Assembly (NCBI RefSeq): GCF_023100725.1
Contig: NZ_CP095501.1
Span: 3,717,784 to 3,781,783, forward strand
DNA length: 64,000 nt
Reading direction: 5' to 3'
From: Arthrobacter antioxidans
GTDB taxonomy: Bacteria > Actinomycetota > Actinomycetes > Actinomycetales > Micrococcaceae
The translations under genes were made by a program, and so were the position numbers. Below, in pieces: positions 21,551 through 30,646 of the stretch. The number at the start of each line of letters is the position of its first letter. The stretch's first letter is position 1. A model generated the notes under the pieces. It saw only the letters and a program-made list of their open reading frames with translations, was not told the origin of the DNA and ran no database searches.

Positions 21551-22582
21551 ATGGCACGCGAACTGGAACTCGGACTCGATACCTTCGGGGACGTCACGCG
21601 CGGTGAGGACGGCACCCCCGTCCCGTACCCGCAGGTCATCCGCAACGTGATCGCGGAGGCCGTCCTCGCCGACCAGGTGGGGGTCGACTTCATCGGTCTC
21701 GGCGAGCACCACCGCGACGACTTCGCCATCTCGGCACCCGAGACCGTCCTCGCGGCCATCGCCGGGCAGACGGCGCGCATCCGCCTCGGGTCGGCCGTGA
21801 CGGTGCTCAGCTCCGATGACCCCGTGCGCGTCTACCAGCGCTTCGCCACCCTCGACGCCGCGTCGAACGGCCGGGCCGAGGTCATCCTCGGGCGGGGCTC
21901 GTTCACCGAGTCCTTCCCCCTCTTCGGTTATGAGCTGTCCGACTACGAGCGGCTGTTCGAGGAGAAGCTCGACCTGTTCTCGGAGCTCATCAAGGAAGGG
22001 CCGGTCACGTGGTCCGGCAGTACCCGCCCGGGCCTGAAGGACCACGAGGTCTACCCGAAGACCGAGGGCGGGCGCCTGAAGACCTGGATCGGCGTCGGCG
22101 GGAGTCCGGAATCCGTGGTGCGGGCAGCCCGCTACGGCATGCCGCTGATGCTCGCGATCATCGGCGGCGACCCCGCGCGCTTCGCCCCCTACGTGGACCT
22201 CTACCACCGCGCCCTGAACCAGCTCGGCCAACCCACCCTGCCCATCGGCGTCCACTCGCCCGGCTACATCGCCGACTCCGATGAGCAGGCCCGGGAGGAA
22301 CTCTGGCCCGACAACCGGATCATGCGCGACCGCATCGGCCGGGAGCGCGGCTGGGGCCCGACGACGCGCGAGGAGTTCGAGCACGAGGCCGACTTCGGCT
22401 CCCTGTACGTCGGATCGCCGGAGACCGTCGCGCGGAAGATCGCCGCGACGGCGCAGACCCTCGGGATCGATCGTTTCGACATGAAGTACAGCGCCGGACC
22501 GCTGCCCCACGACAAGCTCATGCACAGCATCGAGCTCTACGGCACGAAGGTGATCCCGATGGTCCGGGAGATGCTCGCGTAG
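21551..22582 (+). CDS. LLM class flavin-dependent oxidoreductase
   Basis: 343 residues; GGAGCATC precedes the ATG. Luciferase-like monooxygenase features: [74 protein letters not shown] and a C-terminal barrel end with DRFDMKYSAGPLPHDKLMHSIELYG. It should bind FMN or F420 and oxidise or reduce a small organic substrate. The perfect SigR-type promoter upstream suggests induction by thiol or electrophile stress, which would fit a role in detoxifying reactive compounds; that role is inference. Confidence 0.9.
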   Translation: MARELELGLDTFGDVTRGEDGTPVPYPQVIRNVIAEAVLADQVGVDFIGLGEHHRDDFAISAPETVLAAIAGQTARIRLGSAVTVLSSDDPVRVYQRFATLDAASNGRAEVILGRGSFTESFPLFGYELSDYERLFEEKLDLFSELIKEGPVTWSGSTRPGLKDHEVYPKTEGGRLKTWIGVGGSPESVVRAARYGMPLMLAIIGGDPARFAPYVDLYHRALNQLGQPTLPIGVHSPGYIADSDEQAREELWPDNRIMRDRIGRERGWGPTTREEFEHEADFGSLYVGSPETVARKIAATAQTLGIDRFDMKYSAGPLPHDKLMHSIELYGTKVIPMVREMLA

Positions 22583-22789
22583 GCAGGCCGGGACCGGCCG
22601 GGGGCCGACCTTCGCCCTTTCTTCGGTCTTCTTTCGCACTTGGGGCACGGCGCCTTTGAGCGGCGAGGGCCAGAGTGGACCACAGGAGCACCGTTCTCCA
22701 CGATCGTCCCGCCGGTTCCGGTCCGTCCACCGGAACCGGCGGGCAGTCTCGATCCGAGATCGTTCCGCCCGGCAACCGACAGGACCGAC

Positions 22790-23134
22790 GTGTCACAGCT
22801 ACCTGCGCTCGATCGGCAGACCCTCGAGACCCTCGGGGAGGAACTCTCCAACCCGGCGGGTGCACTGGAGTTCGCGCAGGTGTTCGTCCAGATGCTCCCG
22901 CAGCGGATCGACGCCGTGGAGTCGGCCTTCGCCGCACGGGCCGCGGACGACGCCGTCGTCGCCCTGCTCAGCCTCAATGCGAGCGCCGCCATGGTCGGCG
23001 CATGCCGGCTCGCAGCGGAATCGTCCACGGCCCTGCAGCTCATCGGGGAGCCGTCCGAACACGCGCCGGAGATCGCGCGGCTGCGAAGCCACGCCACCGA
23101 CTTTCAGTCGGCGCTGGGCGGCATCATCCTGTAG
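22790..23134 (+). CDS. HPt-like domain protein lacking the phosphoacceptor histidine
   Basis: 114 residues from GTG at 22790 (AGGA 6 bases upstream); an in-frame Met at 22640 would add a low-complexity Pro-rich piece. The all-alpha sequence follows HPt proteins: LDRQTLETLGEEL, FVQMLPQRIDAVESAF, then LLSLNASAAMVGACRLA. In active HPt proteins this last block reads A-H-x-L-K-G-S-x-x-x-x-G-A; here the His position is Leu60 and the Lys is Asn63. So it cannot relay phosphate in the usual way. Its 3' end overlaps the convergent response-regulator gene by 31 bases (23104-23134). Confidence 0.7.
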   Translation: MSQLPALDRQTLETLGEELSNPAGALEFAQVFVQMLPQRIDAVESAFAARAADDAVVALLSLNASAAMVGACRLAAESSTALQLIGEPSEHAPEIARLRSHATDFQSALGGIIL

Positions 23135-23892
23135 CCGACGCCGCGCACCGTCCGGATGAACCGGGGCGCCTTCGTGTCCTCGCCCAGCTTCTTCCGCAGG
23201 TTCCGGATGTGCACTTCGACGAGGTGCTGGTCGTTGACCCACCCGTCCCCCCAGATGCGCGAGAGCAGGGTCTCGCGCTGCCACACCCGGCGGGGTCCGG
23301 AGACGAGCGTGGCCAGCAGGTCGAACTCGATCCGCGTGAGCGGTACCTCGACGCCGTCGAGCGACGCGATCCGGCCCTCGGTGTCGATGCTGAGGGACCC
23401 GTGGGTCAGCATCCCCGCCACCGGATCCGCTGCGACCGTGAGCGCGGGAGCCGTCGACTGCTGCTCCGTCGCGTCCGTGCCCACCAAAGGCTGGGAGGGG
23501 TTCCGCACGGTGCTCCGCGGACGGCGGAACATCGCGTTCACCCGCGCTCCGACCTCACGGGGACTGAACGGCTTCACCACGAAGTCGTCCGCCCCGATCT
23601 CGAGCCCGATGAGGCGGTCGATCTCGTCCTGCCGCGCCGTGATCATGATGACGTAGGCATCCGTCAGCGGACGGATCTGGCGGCACACCTCCACGCCGTC
23701 GATGTCGGGGAGGTTCAGGTCCAGCGTCACGAGGTCGGGCTGGCGATCACGGACGAGCGCGACGCCCTGACGCCCGTTCTCGGCCTCGATCGTGGTGAAA
23801 CCGCTCATGCCGAGCGTCATGACCAGCAACTGCCGCACATCGGCATCGTCTTCGATGATGAGCGCAACACGCGCATCGGGGTCAGGTGTCAT
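23104..23892 (-). CDS. OmpR/PhoB-family response regulator (copy 2)
   Basis: 262 residues from ATG at 23892; a Met at 23934 is also in frame. Receiver: acidic residues EDD (14-16), phospho-acceptor Asp58 in LVTLDLNLPD, KPFSPRE. DNA-binding part: LTRIEFDLLATLVSGPRRVW, WGDGWVNDQHLVEVHIRNLRKKLGED and IRTVRGVGYRMM. It is very like the regulator at 11404-12132, but has a 20-residue longer linker rich in T, Q and A. No kinase gene adjoins it. Its neighbours are the histidine-less HPt-like gene (convergent, overlapping) and a GGDEF-EAL gene on the same strand upstream. Confidence 0.92.
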   Translation of the reverse strand: MTPDPDARVALIIEDDADVRQLLVMTLGMSGFTTIEAENGRQGVALVRDRQPDLVTLDLNLPDIDGVEVCRQIRPLTDAYVIMITARQDEIDRLIGLEIGADDFVVKPFSPREVGARVNAMFRRPRSTVRNPSQPLVGTDATEQQSTAPALTVAADPVAGMLTHGSLSIDTEGRIASLDGVEVPLTRIEFDLLATLVSGPRRVWQRETLLSRIWGDGWVNDQHLVEVHIRNLRKKLGEDTKAPRFIRTVRGVGYRMMPPSAD

Positions 23893-23994
23893 GGCTAACA
23901 CCCTGCCAGATGTTGCTGCCGGGACCGAGTGCATCGGAAGCGTTCTGCGTATTTTCTGGCCGAGGCGTGTGCCGGTGGCCGCTGCCTGCCGCCA

Positions 23995-26277
23995 TCAGCG
24001 GCCCGCCGCCATGACGCGGGCCGCCAGCCAGGGTCCGACGTCGGATCCCGGGAGCGGCATGGCGAGGTGGAAACCCTGCCCGGCATCGCAGCCACGGTTC
24101 AGCAGTTCCTCCCGGGTCTCCTCGCCGTTGACGCCCTCCGCGACCACGCGGAGGCCCAGGCTGTGTGCCATGTCGATGATCGATCCGACGAGCGCACCGG
24201 CGCGCGCGTCGCCCCCCATCGCCGTGACGAAGGAGCGGTCGAGCTTCAGCTCGTCGACGGGGAGGTCCCGCAGGTAGGCCAGGGAGCTGTACCCGGTGCC
24301 GAAGTCGTCGATCGAGACCTGTACGCCCGCGGCCCGCAGCTCCGCGAGGAGCCCGGCGGTCCCGGCGGGCGTGGACATCAGGACGTCCTCGGTGATCTCG
24401 AGCATGAGGCAGGACGCCGGCAGGTCGTGCTCCGCGAGCAGGCCCAGGATCTCGTGCGGGAGGCACGGCAGGATGCAGGACCCGGACATGTTCACGGCGA
24501 CGACGACGTCCAGGCCTTCCGCGCGCCAGCGGGAGACGCGCCGGACGGCCCGCCGGAGGACGAGCGAGGACAGCTGAGGCATCAGGCCCGCCTCCTCGGC
24601 GAGCGGCAGGAACGCGCTCGGCGGCAGCTGCCCGCGGGTGGGGTGGTTCCAGCGGACGAGCGCCTCCACACCGGTCACCTCCTGGTCCGTCAGGCGGACC
24701 TTCGGCTGGTAGTGCAGCTCGAACTGGTCCTCCGCGAGCGCTGTGCGGATCTCCTGGACGGTCCGCAGCCGCAGTTCGCCGTCGTCGTCGTCCGTGGAGT
24801 CGTACACGTGGAAACCGCTGCGCTGCGCCTTCGCACGGAACATGGCGATGTCCGCCTTCCGCATGAGCAGGCTGATGTCCGTACCGTGCCGGGGCGTCAG
24901 GGCGATCCCGATGCTGGCACTCACCTGCAGGGCGGCGGTCCCGACCTCCACGGGGCTGGAGAGTTCGGCACCCAGCCGCCGGGCTGCGGCCACGGCCTCG
25001 CCTTCGGTCACGCCGTCGAGGTACACCGCGAACTCGTCTCCGCCGAGACGCGCGAGCAGGTCACCGGGACGCAACTGCCGCCGGAACCGCCGGCCGACCT
25101 GCACGAGGAGCGCGTCCCCGACGTCGTGCCCGAGGGCGTCGTTCACGTGCTTGAAGCGGTCGAGATCGACGACGAACAGGGCACCGGCGGTGCCGCCGAC
25201 CAGCCGGTCGGGCACGTCGGTCAGCAGGGCGCGGCGGTTCGGCAGCCCCGTGAGCTCATCGGTCCGCGCCAGGGCCACGAGCATCCGGTTCCGGAAGGCG
25301 AGGGGCACGGACGCCAGTCCCAGCGAGGCGGCGGCGAAGACCACCGCGAGCAGCGGGATGTCCAGCCGGGAGCCGATGACGAGCACGGCGAGGGCGGATG
25401 CCGTGGACACCAGGGGCGCCGCGAACTCCGGAACGCCACGGCTTCTGCAGCCCCGTCCGGTTCCTGCCGCGCCGTCCACCCAGGCCGCCACGGCCACCAC
25501 CCCGACCACCCAGCCCGCGTCGATGAGCGAACCTGCACTGTAGTCCTCGATGCCGAGCGCGTAGGCGACGTCCGCTGCGGAGAAGAGGATCATCCCGGCG
25601 ATCAGGATCGGCCATCGCGGCCCGATGTCGAGGCCCTTCGACGCGAGGACCCCACCCACGGCGGTGATCACCAGCAGGTCGAGGAGCGGGTAGGCGACGG
25701 TGACGGCCACATCGAAGGCCGTGCCGCCGGCGGTGCCGGTCTGCAGGATCGGCGCCAGCACCAGCGCCACGAGCGAGGCTGCCGCGAGCGCTCCCACCAG
25801 GCTGTCCAGCAGGATCGGCCACATCAGGCCGCGCAGCTTCCGCACGAGCACGACCCCGAGGGCGCCGAGCATGAGCGGGTAGAACGCGAGGTACGGCACG
25901 TCCGCCAGGGAGGTGAAGCCGAGCGAGTCGCCGCCGCGGAGCGATACCAGGTAGTAGGCGTCGCCGGCGGTATAGGCGACCACCGCCCCGCCGCCGAGCA
26001 GGACCTGCGGTTCGGAGAAGCGGGTCCGTACCGCAGCACTGATGCACAGGCCCACGGCAGCGAATTCGGTGAACAGGCACAGCCAGCCGTCGGTGAAAGG
26101 CTCGAACGTCTCCGGATCCCCCAGCAGGAGGCTCGCGGTGTAGATGACGAGCAGGCTCACCATCACGGCGGTCAGGACCCGCGAGGGACCCCACTGCTCA
26201 CCACGGCGCCCGTCGGCGGCGAGGGGTGTGTCGCGCCGCATGAAGTCCCCATCCTCTGCGCTGGCCATGGAGTTCAT
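23995..26277 (-). CDS. Membrane-bound GGDEF-EAL protein (cyclic di-GMP synthesis/breakdown)
   Basis: 760 residues from ATG at 26277 (nearby in-frame Met codons at 26292 and 26268 are possible). About nine hydrophobic segments fill residues 25-300. The GGDEF domain has DELTGLPNRR and an intact GGDEF in RLGGDEFAVYL (about residue 410). The EAL domain has GVEALVRWNHP (about 536), the metal-binding residues in EITEDVL and DDFGTGYSSLAYL, and LKLDRSFV. Both active-site motifs are complete, so it may make or degrade c-di-GMP, with the membrane part as sensor. A long gap-free frame continues upstream to 26904 but overlaps the divergent methyltransferase gene. Confidence 0.93.
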   Translation of the reverse strand: MNSMASAEDGDFMRRDTPLAADGRRGEQWGPSRVLTAVMVSLLVIYTASLLLGDPETFEPFTDGWLCLFTEFAAVGLCISAAVRTRFSEPQVLLGGGAVVAYTAGDAYYLVSLRGGDSLGFTSLADVPYLAFYPLMLGALGVVLVRKLRGLMWPILLDSLVGALAAASLVALVLAPILQTGTAGGTAFDVAVTVAYPLLDLLVITAVGGVLASKGLDIGPRWPILIAGMILFSAADVAYALGIEDYSAGSLIDAGWVVGVVAVAAWVDGAAGTGRGCRSRGVPEFAAPLVSTASALAVLVIGSRLDIPLLAVVFAAASLGLASVPLAFRNRMLVALARTDELTGLPNRRALLTDVPDRLVGGTAGALFVVDLDRFKHVNDALGHDVGDALLVQVGRRFRRQLRPGDLLARLGGDEFAVYLDGVTEGEAVAAARRLGAELSSPVEVGTAALQVSASIGIALTPRHGTDISLLMRKADIAMFRAKAQRSGFHVYDSTDDDDGELRLRTVQEIRTALAEDQFELHYQPKVRLTDQEVTGVEALVRWNHPTRGQLPPSAFLPLAEEAGLMPQLSSLVLRRAVRRVSRWRAEGLDVVVAVNMSGSCILPCLPHEILGLLAEHDLPASCLMLEITEDVLMSTPAGTAGLLAELRAAGVQVSIDDFGTGYSSLAYLRDLPVDELKLDRSFVTAMGGDARAGALVGSIIDMAHSLGLRVVAEGVNGEETREELLNRGCDAGQGFHLAMPLPGSDVGPWLAARVMAAGR

Positions 26278-26397
26278 GGCAACGGCCAGCATAGGCAGGC
26301 CGCCAGGACCGGCGGACCGATCTGGCGCGTCCTCGCCGCATCCTGTGGAAATCCTTGGTTGGCCCTGTTGTGCACGGACCGTATGTACCCTCGACCT

Positions 26398-27183
26398 ATG
26401 TTGCGAATCATCCGCCAACTCCTGATGGTGCCCGAGGTCGCGCTCCTGGCGCGGCGCACCCCACGGGACCCGGCGGTGGCCTGGGAAGGCTACTGGCGCG
26501 GAATCCGTGCGACCGGCACCCAGGGCGAGGTGCTCTGGGACACGGACATCGGACCCGAGGCGGAGCAGTACGCGACGTCCATGCAGGCCTCCATGGACTT
26601 CGCGCTGCCGGTGCTCGACGTCGGATGCGGGAACGGACGCTGGACGCGCTGGCTCGCACCCCGCTTCCCGGCCGCCGTCGGCGTGGACGTCGCGGAGAGC
26701 GCCGTGCAGCGGGCCCGGCAGGAGGCCGATGGCGAGCACACCATCTCCTTCCGTACCCTCGACCTGACCCAGCCCGGCACCGGTCATATGCTGCATGAGG
26801 AATACGGGGACATGAACGTGTTCGTCCGCGGCGTCTTCCATGTCCTCCGCGGACCGCAGCGCGAACAGCTGGCGCGGAACCTGCACTCCGTGGCGGGACG
26901 GCACGGGCGCGTCCTGCTGACGGAGACGAACTATCGCGGCAGCCCGCTCTCCTACATGCAGAGCCTCGGCGCGACCCCCGGCAGCATCCCGCTCCCGCTG
27001 CGCAAGGCCATCGGCGGCATCCCCGTACCGGGCCGGTTCGGCCCCGAGGAACGCCGTGCTGCGTTCCCGGAGGCAGCCTGGCAGGTGGTGGACGACGCAC
27101 CGGTCACCATCGAGGCCGTGCCGATGGGCGGCAACGCGACCACGGGCATCCCCGGATACTTCGCTACGATGAAGACTCGCTGA
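26398..27183 (+). CDS. SAM-dependent methyltransferase, class I
   Basis: 261 residues from ATG at 26398 (an in-frame ATG at 26383 is an alternative). The SAM site is VLDVGCGNGRWTRWLAPRF (motif I) followed by AVGVDVAESAVQRAR. Later signs are GDMNVFVRGVFHVLRG and GRVLLTETNYRG. An N-terminal helix region (about 60 residues) precedes the Rossmann domain. No ribosome site is obvious, so a leaderless or near-leaderless message is possible. Substrate unknown. It is divergent from the GGDEF-EAL gene with a 120-base spacer. Confidence 0.82.
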   Translation: MLRIIRQLLMVPEVALLARRTPRDPAVAWEGYWRGIRATGTQGEVLWDTDIGPEAEQYATSMQASMDFALPVLDVGCGNGRWTRWLAPRFPAAVGVDVAESAVQRARQEADGEHTISFRTLDLTQPGTGHMLHEEYGDMNVFVRGVFHVLRGPQREQLARNLHSVAGRHGRVLLTETNYRGSPLSYMQSLGATPGSIPLPLRKAIGGIPVPGRFGPEERRAAFPEAAWQVVDDAPVTIEAVPMGGNATTGIPGYFATMKTR

Positions 27184-27255
27184 TCCTCGGTCTCACGGGG
27201 TGAACCCAGGGCCGTCCGGCCCGGAAGGCATCAGCGGTCTGCTCAGGAGGCCCCC

Positions 27256-27657
27256 ATGCCCGCACAACGCATCGACGGCGACAAGGCCGGCCTGGAACTC
27301 CTGCCGAACGGCATCCTCCACCTGGCATGGGATCAGGACTGCACCATCACCGTCACGGATGCAGAGGCAGCCATGCGAGCGGTCAACTCGCTCGCCGAGG
27401 CGGAGGGGCACCCGATGCTGGTGGACATGGAGACCACGAGAACCGTGACGCGCGACGCGCGGGCAGTCTTCGCCGTCCCCTGCGCCGCGTCGCGGATCGC
27501 ACTCCTGGGCTCCTCTCCCGTGGACAGGATGATCGCCAACTTCTTCCTCGGAGTGAACTCCCCGCCCTGCCCCACGCGGTTCTTCACCTCGCGCCACCTC
27601 GCGGTGGTCTGGCTGCAGAGCGACGCCGGCGAACTCGAGCACCCGGCCATCGCCTGA
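27256..27657 (+). CDS. STAS/SEC14-like small protein (probably DUF7793 family)
   Basis: 133 residues; AGGAGG lies 7 bases before the ATG. The sequence alternates beta and alpha as in STAS domains: LLPNGILHLAW, ITVTDAEAAMRAVNSLAEAEGHPMLVDM, then SRIALLGSSPVDRMIANFFLG and PTRFFTSRHLAVVWLQ. This pattern is that of an actinobacterial family of single-domain STAS-like proteins of unknown role; the usual anti-anti-sigma phosphoserine site is not evident. It follows the methyltransferase by 72 bases on the same strand. Confidence 0.75.
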   Translation: MPAQRIDGDKAGLELLPNGILHLAWDQDCTITVTDAEAAMRAVNSLAEAEGHPMLVDMETTRTVTRDARAVFAVPCAASRIALLGSSPVDRMIANFFLGVNSPPCPTRFFTSRHLAVVWLQSDAGELEHPAIA

Positions 27658-27723
27658 CCCCCACGGGGCTGCCCTCGGGCCTGGTGCCTCGCGGGATTCC
27701 CATGGGTCTGTTCCGGGGCTGCC

Positions 27724-28794
27724 TCAGAGAGGTACGGGGATATCGGCCCCCCCTTCATGGGTGAGCCGTGCGCCCACCTGCACCACCGACGGAGCGGCGA
27801 TGAAGCCCCCTGCGACCAGGGCCTGGCCCTTCGTGAAATGGAGGACGTCGTCGAGGGTACCGGGCGAGACGTAGCCGAAGACGGAGGCCAGTTCGGCAAG
27901 ATCCCGCGGCGACGACATCTTCATCAGGACGAGGTTGTCGCACTGGCTCAGGACGTTGACGGGGAGTTTGGACGGTCGCTGGGTCGACAGAAGAAGCCAG
28001 AGCCCGAACTTGCGCCCCTCCGCGGCGATCTGGGTGATCCGTTCGGTGAGCGCACGTTGGACGGGCGTGGTCGGGTCCGGGCTGCAGAGATTGTGGGCCT
28101 CGTCGATCACGATGAGGATCGGGCGGCGTTCCTCGCGCTTCTTCCACAGGTGATCGAGCACGCTGAGGGCGGCGACCTGCGGTTCGGCCGGGAACCGGAA
28201 CCCGCCCAGGTCCAGGACGGTCGCGCGCGGGCGTTCGTCGATGACGTCTTCCGCGGACCGGCCGCCCCACGCCCAGAGGTCCCATTCGAGGACGCCGAGA
28301 TTCTCGATGCGCGTCGCGAGGTTCCGCCCGGGGGCGGAGCCCCTGGCCCGCAGTTGGCCGACCAGATCGCCGTGGTCCTTCACGTCCACCTCGTTCTCGA
28401 GGTGGACGAGGACGTTGTACTCCTCGCGGTCGAGCACCGGGTCGAGACCCAGGACGGCGGCGCGCGACTCCAGTGGCTGGTCCAGGAACCGCACACGGAC
28501 GTGGTCGGACCCGCTCCCGGTGGCCCGGAGGACACGCACATCATCGAAAGCCCCCGCACCCCCGGTGAGCGGCTCCCTGAGTTCTCCCAGTCGGACGAAG
28601 TCCGCGTTCGGATCGAGGACCAGGAGCGGCAGCCGGGTCCGGAGCAACAGCTGTTCGAGGACGACACCCAGCGCGTAGGTCTTCCCCGATCCGCTCTGCC
28701 CGCACCAGAACGTGTGGCGGTTGAATCGCGTGGCATCCAGCTCAGCGGGCGTACGGCCGTCGTCGAGGGTGCCGATTCTCAGCTGATGGGACAT
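27724..28794 (-). CDS. HerA-like P-loop ATPase
   Basis: 356 residues; GGAGAAGAT precedes the ATG. Walker A GQSGSGKTYALGVVLEQL (about 32-39) is followed by LLVLDPNADFVRL, Walker B ILIVIDEAHNL (about residue 226) and LLLSTQRPSKLPVNVLSQCDNLVLMKMSS, which is the usual HerA/FtsK-like order with a glutamate after the Walker B Asp and an Arg-containing sensor. HerA-like ATPases are hexameric DNA translocases, in other organisms paired with a NurA nuclease. No nuclease gene is adjacent, so the target is unknown. Confidence 0.85.
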   Translation of the reverse strand: MSHQLRIGTLDDGRTPAELDATRFNRHTFWCGQSGSGKTYALGVVLEQLLLRTRLPLLVLDPNADFVRLGELREPLTGGAGAFDDVRVLRATGSGSDHVRVRFLDQPLESRAAVLGLDPVLDREEYNVLVHLENEVDVKDHGDLVGQLRARGSAPGRNLATRIENLGVLEWDLWAWGGRSAEDVIDERPRATVLDLGGFRFPAEPQVAALSVLDHLWKKREERRPILIVIDEAHNLCSPDPTTPVQRALTERITQIAAEGRKFGLWLLLSTQRPSKLPVNVLSQCDNLVLMKMSSPRDLAELASVFGYVSPGTLDDVLHFTKGQALVAGGFIAAPSVVQVGARLTHEGGADIPVPL

Positions 28795-28993
28795 ATCTTC
28801 TCCATCGTTCGTCGGTTCCGGACCGGTCTATCACATCCGAACCACCCACCAGAAGGCTCCTCTCCCGCGGATCGGACGATCAGGGAGGCGCCATCGGTGC
28901 GGCAAGCGGGGTCCGCCCCTCCTCGGGACGGCGGATGAAACCGCCAGAACGCCCAGGTTGCCGGTCCGCCGCCGCGATGACGGGCCGGCGCTC

Positions 28994-30280
28994 CTATCCG
29001 CTGGATGGTGCACGGGGCCTCGGCTCCCGCACATCGTGTCGGCGTCCTGGGATGCGTGCTTTGACGAGCTCCATGGTGGGTCCGAGATCGGAAAGCTGCC
29101 ACACACTGTGCCGCGAGGTAGCGGCCCAGCGGAGCGTGTCCGCGACATCGCGAAGGTACCCGCCGCGCCGCTCGACGACGGCGCGACGAAGATCTCCAGC
29201 CGTCCAGGCGTAGCGGAGCCCGGGCACTCCGTCCGGGAGCCCCCCGTGGTCGATGCCCAACGTGAGGTGACCCCACAGATCGATCATCCCGGGTCTGGCG
29301 GCGTCCGCGAGTCGCATGGAGCCGAAGAAGCGGCCGTTGAGGTCGATGAGGTGATAGGTGCTGTGACTGTCGATGAGGAATTGGAGCTCGACCAGGCCCC
29401 GCCAGCCCAGCCCCGCAAGAAGCCGTTCCGCCCGGGAGGCAAGCACCTCATCAACCGGCACCGTGACAGCCCGCGTCGAGATCCCGTTGGGCGTGGGCCA
29501 CAACCTCGTGCTTTCCTGCTGCACCCGCGCGGTGAGGCGTCCCCGGTCGAAGATCCCGATGAGAGCGCTCAATCGGCCCGCAACCGGTGTTTGAAGCACG
29601 GGTTGGGCACCTGCTGCCTGGAGGTCACGAATCCGCGGTTCGGCCGCACTGATCGTGGGGTAGGTTCTCGCCTCCATGCGGGTTTGCCGGGTTTGTCCTG
29701 GGTTCCAGTGAGCGCGGCTCTTCACGATGACCGGGCCACGCCAAGACTGGATGCTCGCCTCGTCGGCATCACGGATCAAGGGGGTGGATAGCCCTGCTGC
29801 TGCAGCATGCTCAGCGAGCCGGACCTTGTCCAGGGCATTCGAGACGACATTCGCCGGAGGGTGGGGATTGAGCGCCGGGATCCGGCTCCGATAGGTGGAG
29901 ACCGCGGCCATCCAGTCGTCTCCGGAACCGAAGACCATCGCGTACTTTCCGGACTGCACGGCAGCCCTGACCCCGAGTACGAACGATTCGCCGTCTCCGC
30001 GTGGACGGGGAACAGTGTGCCGCGCCGTCACGGCTCGTGATGCTCCAGCCATGCCGCCGCCTTCCGGGGTCCCGAGCCCCACGCGCCACCCGGCGGCAGA
30101 CAGTGACCGGGCAGCAGCCAAAGCACCACGGTCGCGCCCCGTTCCGACGATCAAGGCGCTCAGCGGGGCCTCGACCGGTGATCGACCCGACGTCGAGAAG
30201 ACCCTCGCCAGCCGTGGGTCGTCCCGCCGTTCCATCTCACGCGCCGTACCGGAACCAGATTCTTGTTCCATGGTGCTCAT
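28994..30280 (-). CDS. ATP-grasp family ligase-like protein
   Basis: 428 residues. An N-terminal Rossmann-like region (LSALIVGTGRDRGALAAARSLSAAGWRVGLGTPEGGG) precedes the ATP-grasp core: DKVRLAEHAAAAGLSTPLIRDADE, GPVIVKSRAHWNPG (ATP-binding Lys), VELQFLIDSHSTYHLIDLNGRFFGSM (Mg-binding Glu/Asp/Asn). This order matches carboxylate-amine ligases of the carbamoyl-phosphate-synthase-like group, which join an acid to an amine or amino acid. Such genes are often near polysaccharide loci, but no such cluster is seen here, so the substrate is open. Confidence 0.82.
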   Translation of the reverse strand: MSTMEQESGSGTAREMERRDDPRLARVFSTSGRSPVEAPLSALIVGTGRDRGALAAARSLSAAGWRVGLGTPEGGGMAGASRAVTARHTVPRPRGDGESFVLGVRAAVQSGKYAMVFGSGDDWMAAVSTYRSRIPALNPHPPANVVSNALDKVRLAEHAAAAGLSTPLIRDADEASIQSWRGPVIVKSRAHWNPGQTRQTRMEARTYPTISAAEPRIRDLQAAGAQPVLQTPVAGRLSALIGIFDRGRLTARVQQESTRLWPTPNGISTRAVTVPVDEVLASRAERLLAGLGWRGLVELQFLIDSHSTYHLIDLNGRFFGSMRLADAARPGMIDLWGHLTLGIDHGGLPDGVPGLRYAWTAGDLRRAVVERRGGYLRDVADTLRWAATSRHSVWQLSDLGPTMELVKARIPGRRHDVREPRPRAPSSG

Positions 30281-30646
30281 CGCTGCCCACCGTCATCATC
30301 GCGTTCACCAGGTTGCATACTGCTGGAGCGTACAAACGGCAGATGAGGAGAGCATGAGAAATATCGGATGCATGCACCTGGATCAGCGACCCGTAGCCCC
30401 CCGGTTCCGCGCGAGTCCGGCTCCGCCGGCGGGGAGCAGTGTGGCGCTGCTCACCGGTGATCACGTCGCATCACGGAGCTGGTGGAAGTCTCATGTCCTT
30501 CTCATAGTCAGTGCCTAGCGTGGTCCGAGGGGAAACCCCGATCGCGATCCTGCCGATCGGCAATCACGGGTGCGGAGCACTGACGGGTAGCAGCGATGCG
30601 ACCTCACTGGCCAAGGACTTCACGAATACGACGAAGAGGAATCTCC
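30281..30646. other. Divergent intergenic stretch before the acidic lipoprotein gene
   Basis: 366 bases between the ATP-grasp and lipoprotein starts. A short frame at 30354-30518 (54 codons, preceded by GAGGAG) has only moderate GC in third positions and is not called. A GC-rich imperfect hairpin lies near 30410-30435. No clear promoter elements could be assigned. Confidence 0.4.

Noticed and set aside
26347-26374. GGAAA...GTT before the methyltransferase as a fifth SigR promoter
   Set aside because: The spacer is about 15 bases and the first element is not GGAAT or GGAAC.
23929-26397. Upstream extension of the methyltransferase frame
   Set aside because: The part before 26383 is the antisense of the GGDEF-EAL gene and has no domain of its own.
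30354-30518. 54-codon frame with GAGGAG before its ATG as a leader peptide or small gene
   Set aside because: Third-position GC is only about two thirds, the spacing of the ribosome site is short, and no codon run suggests attenuation; left unannotated.
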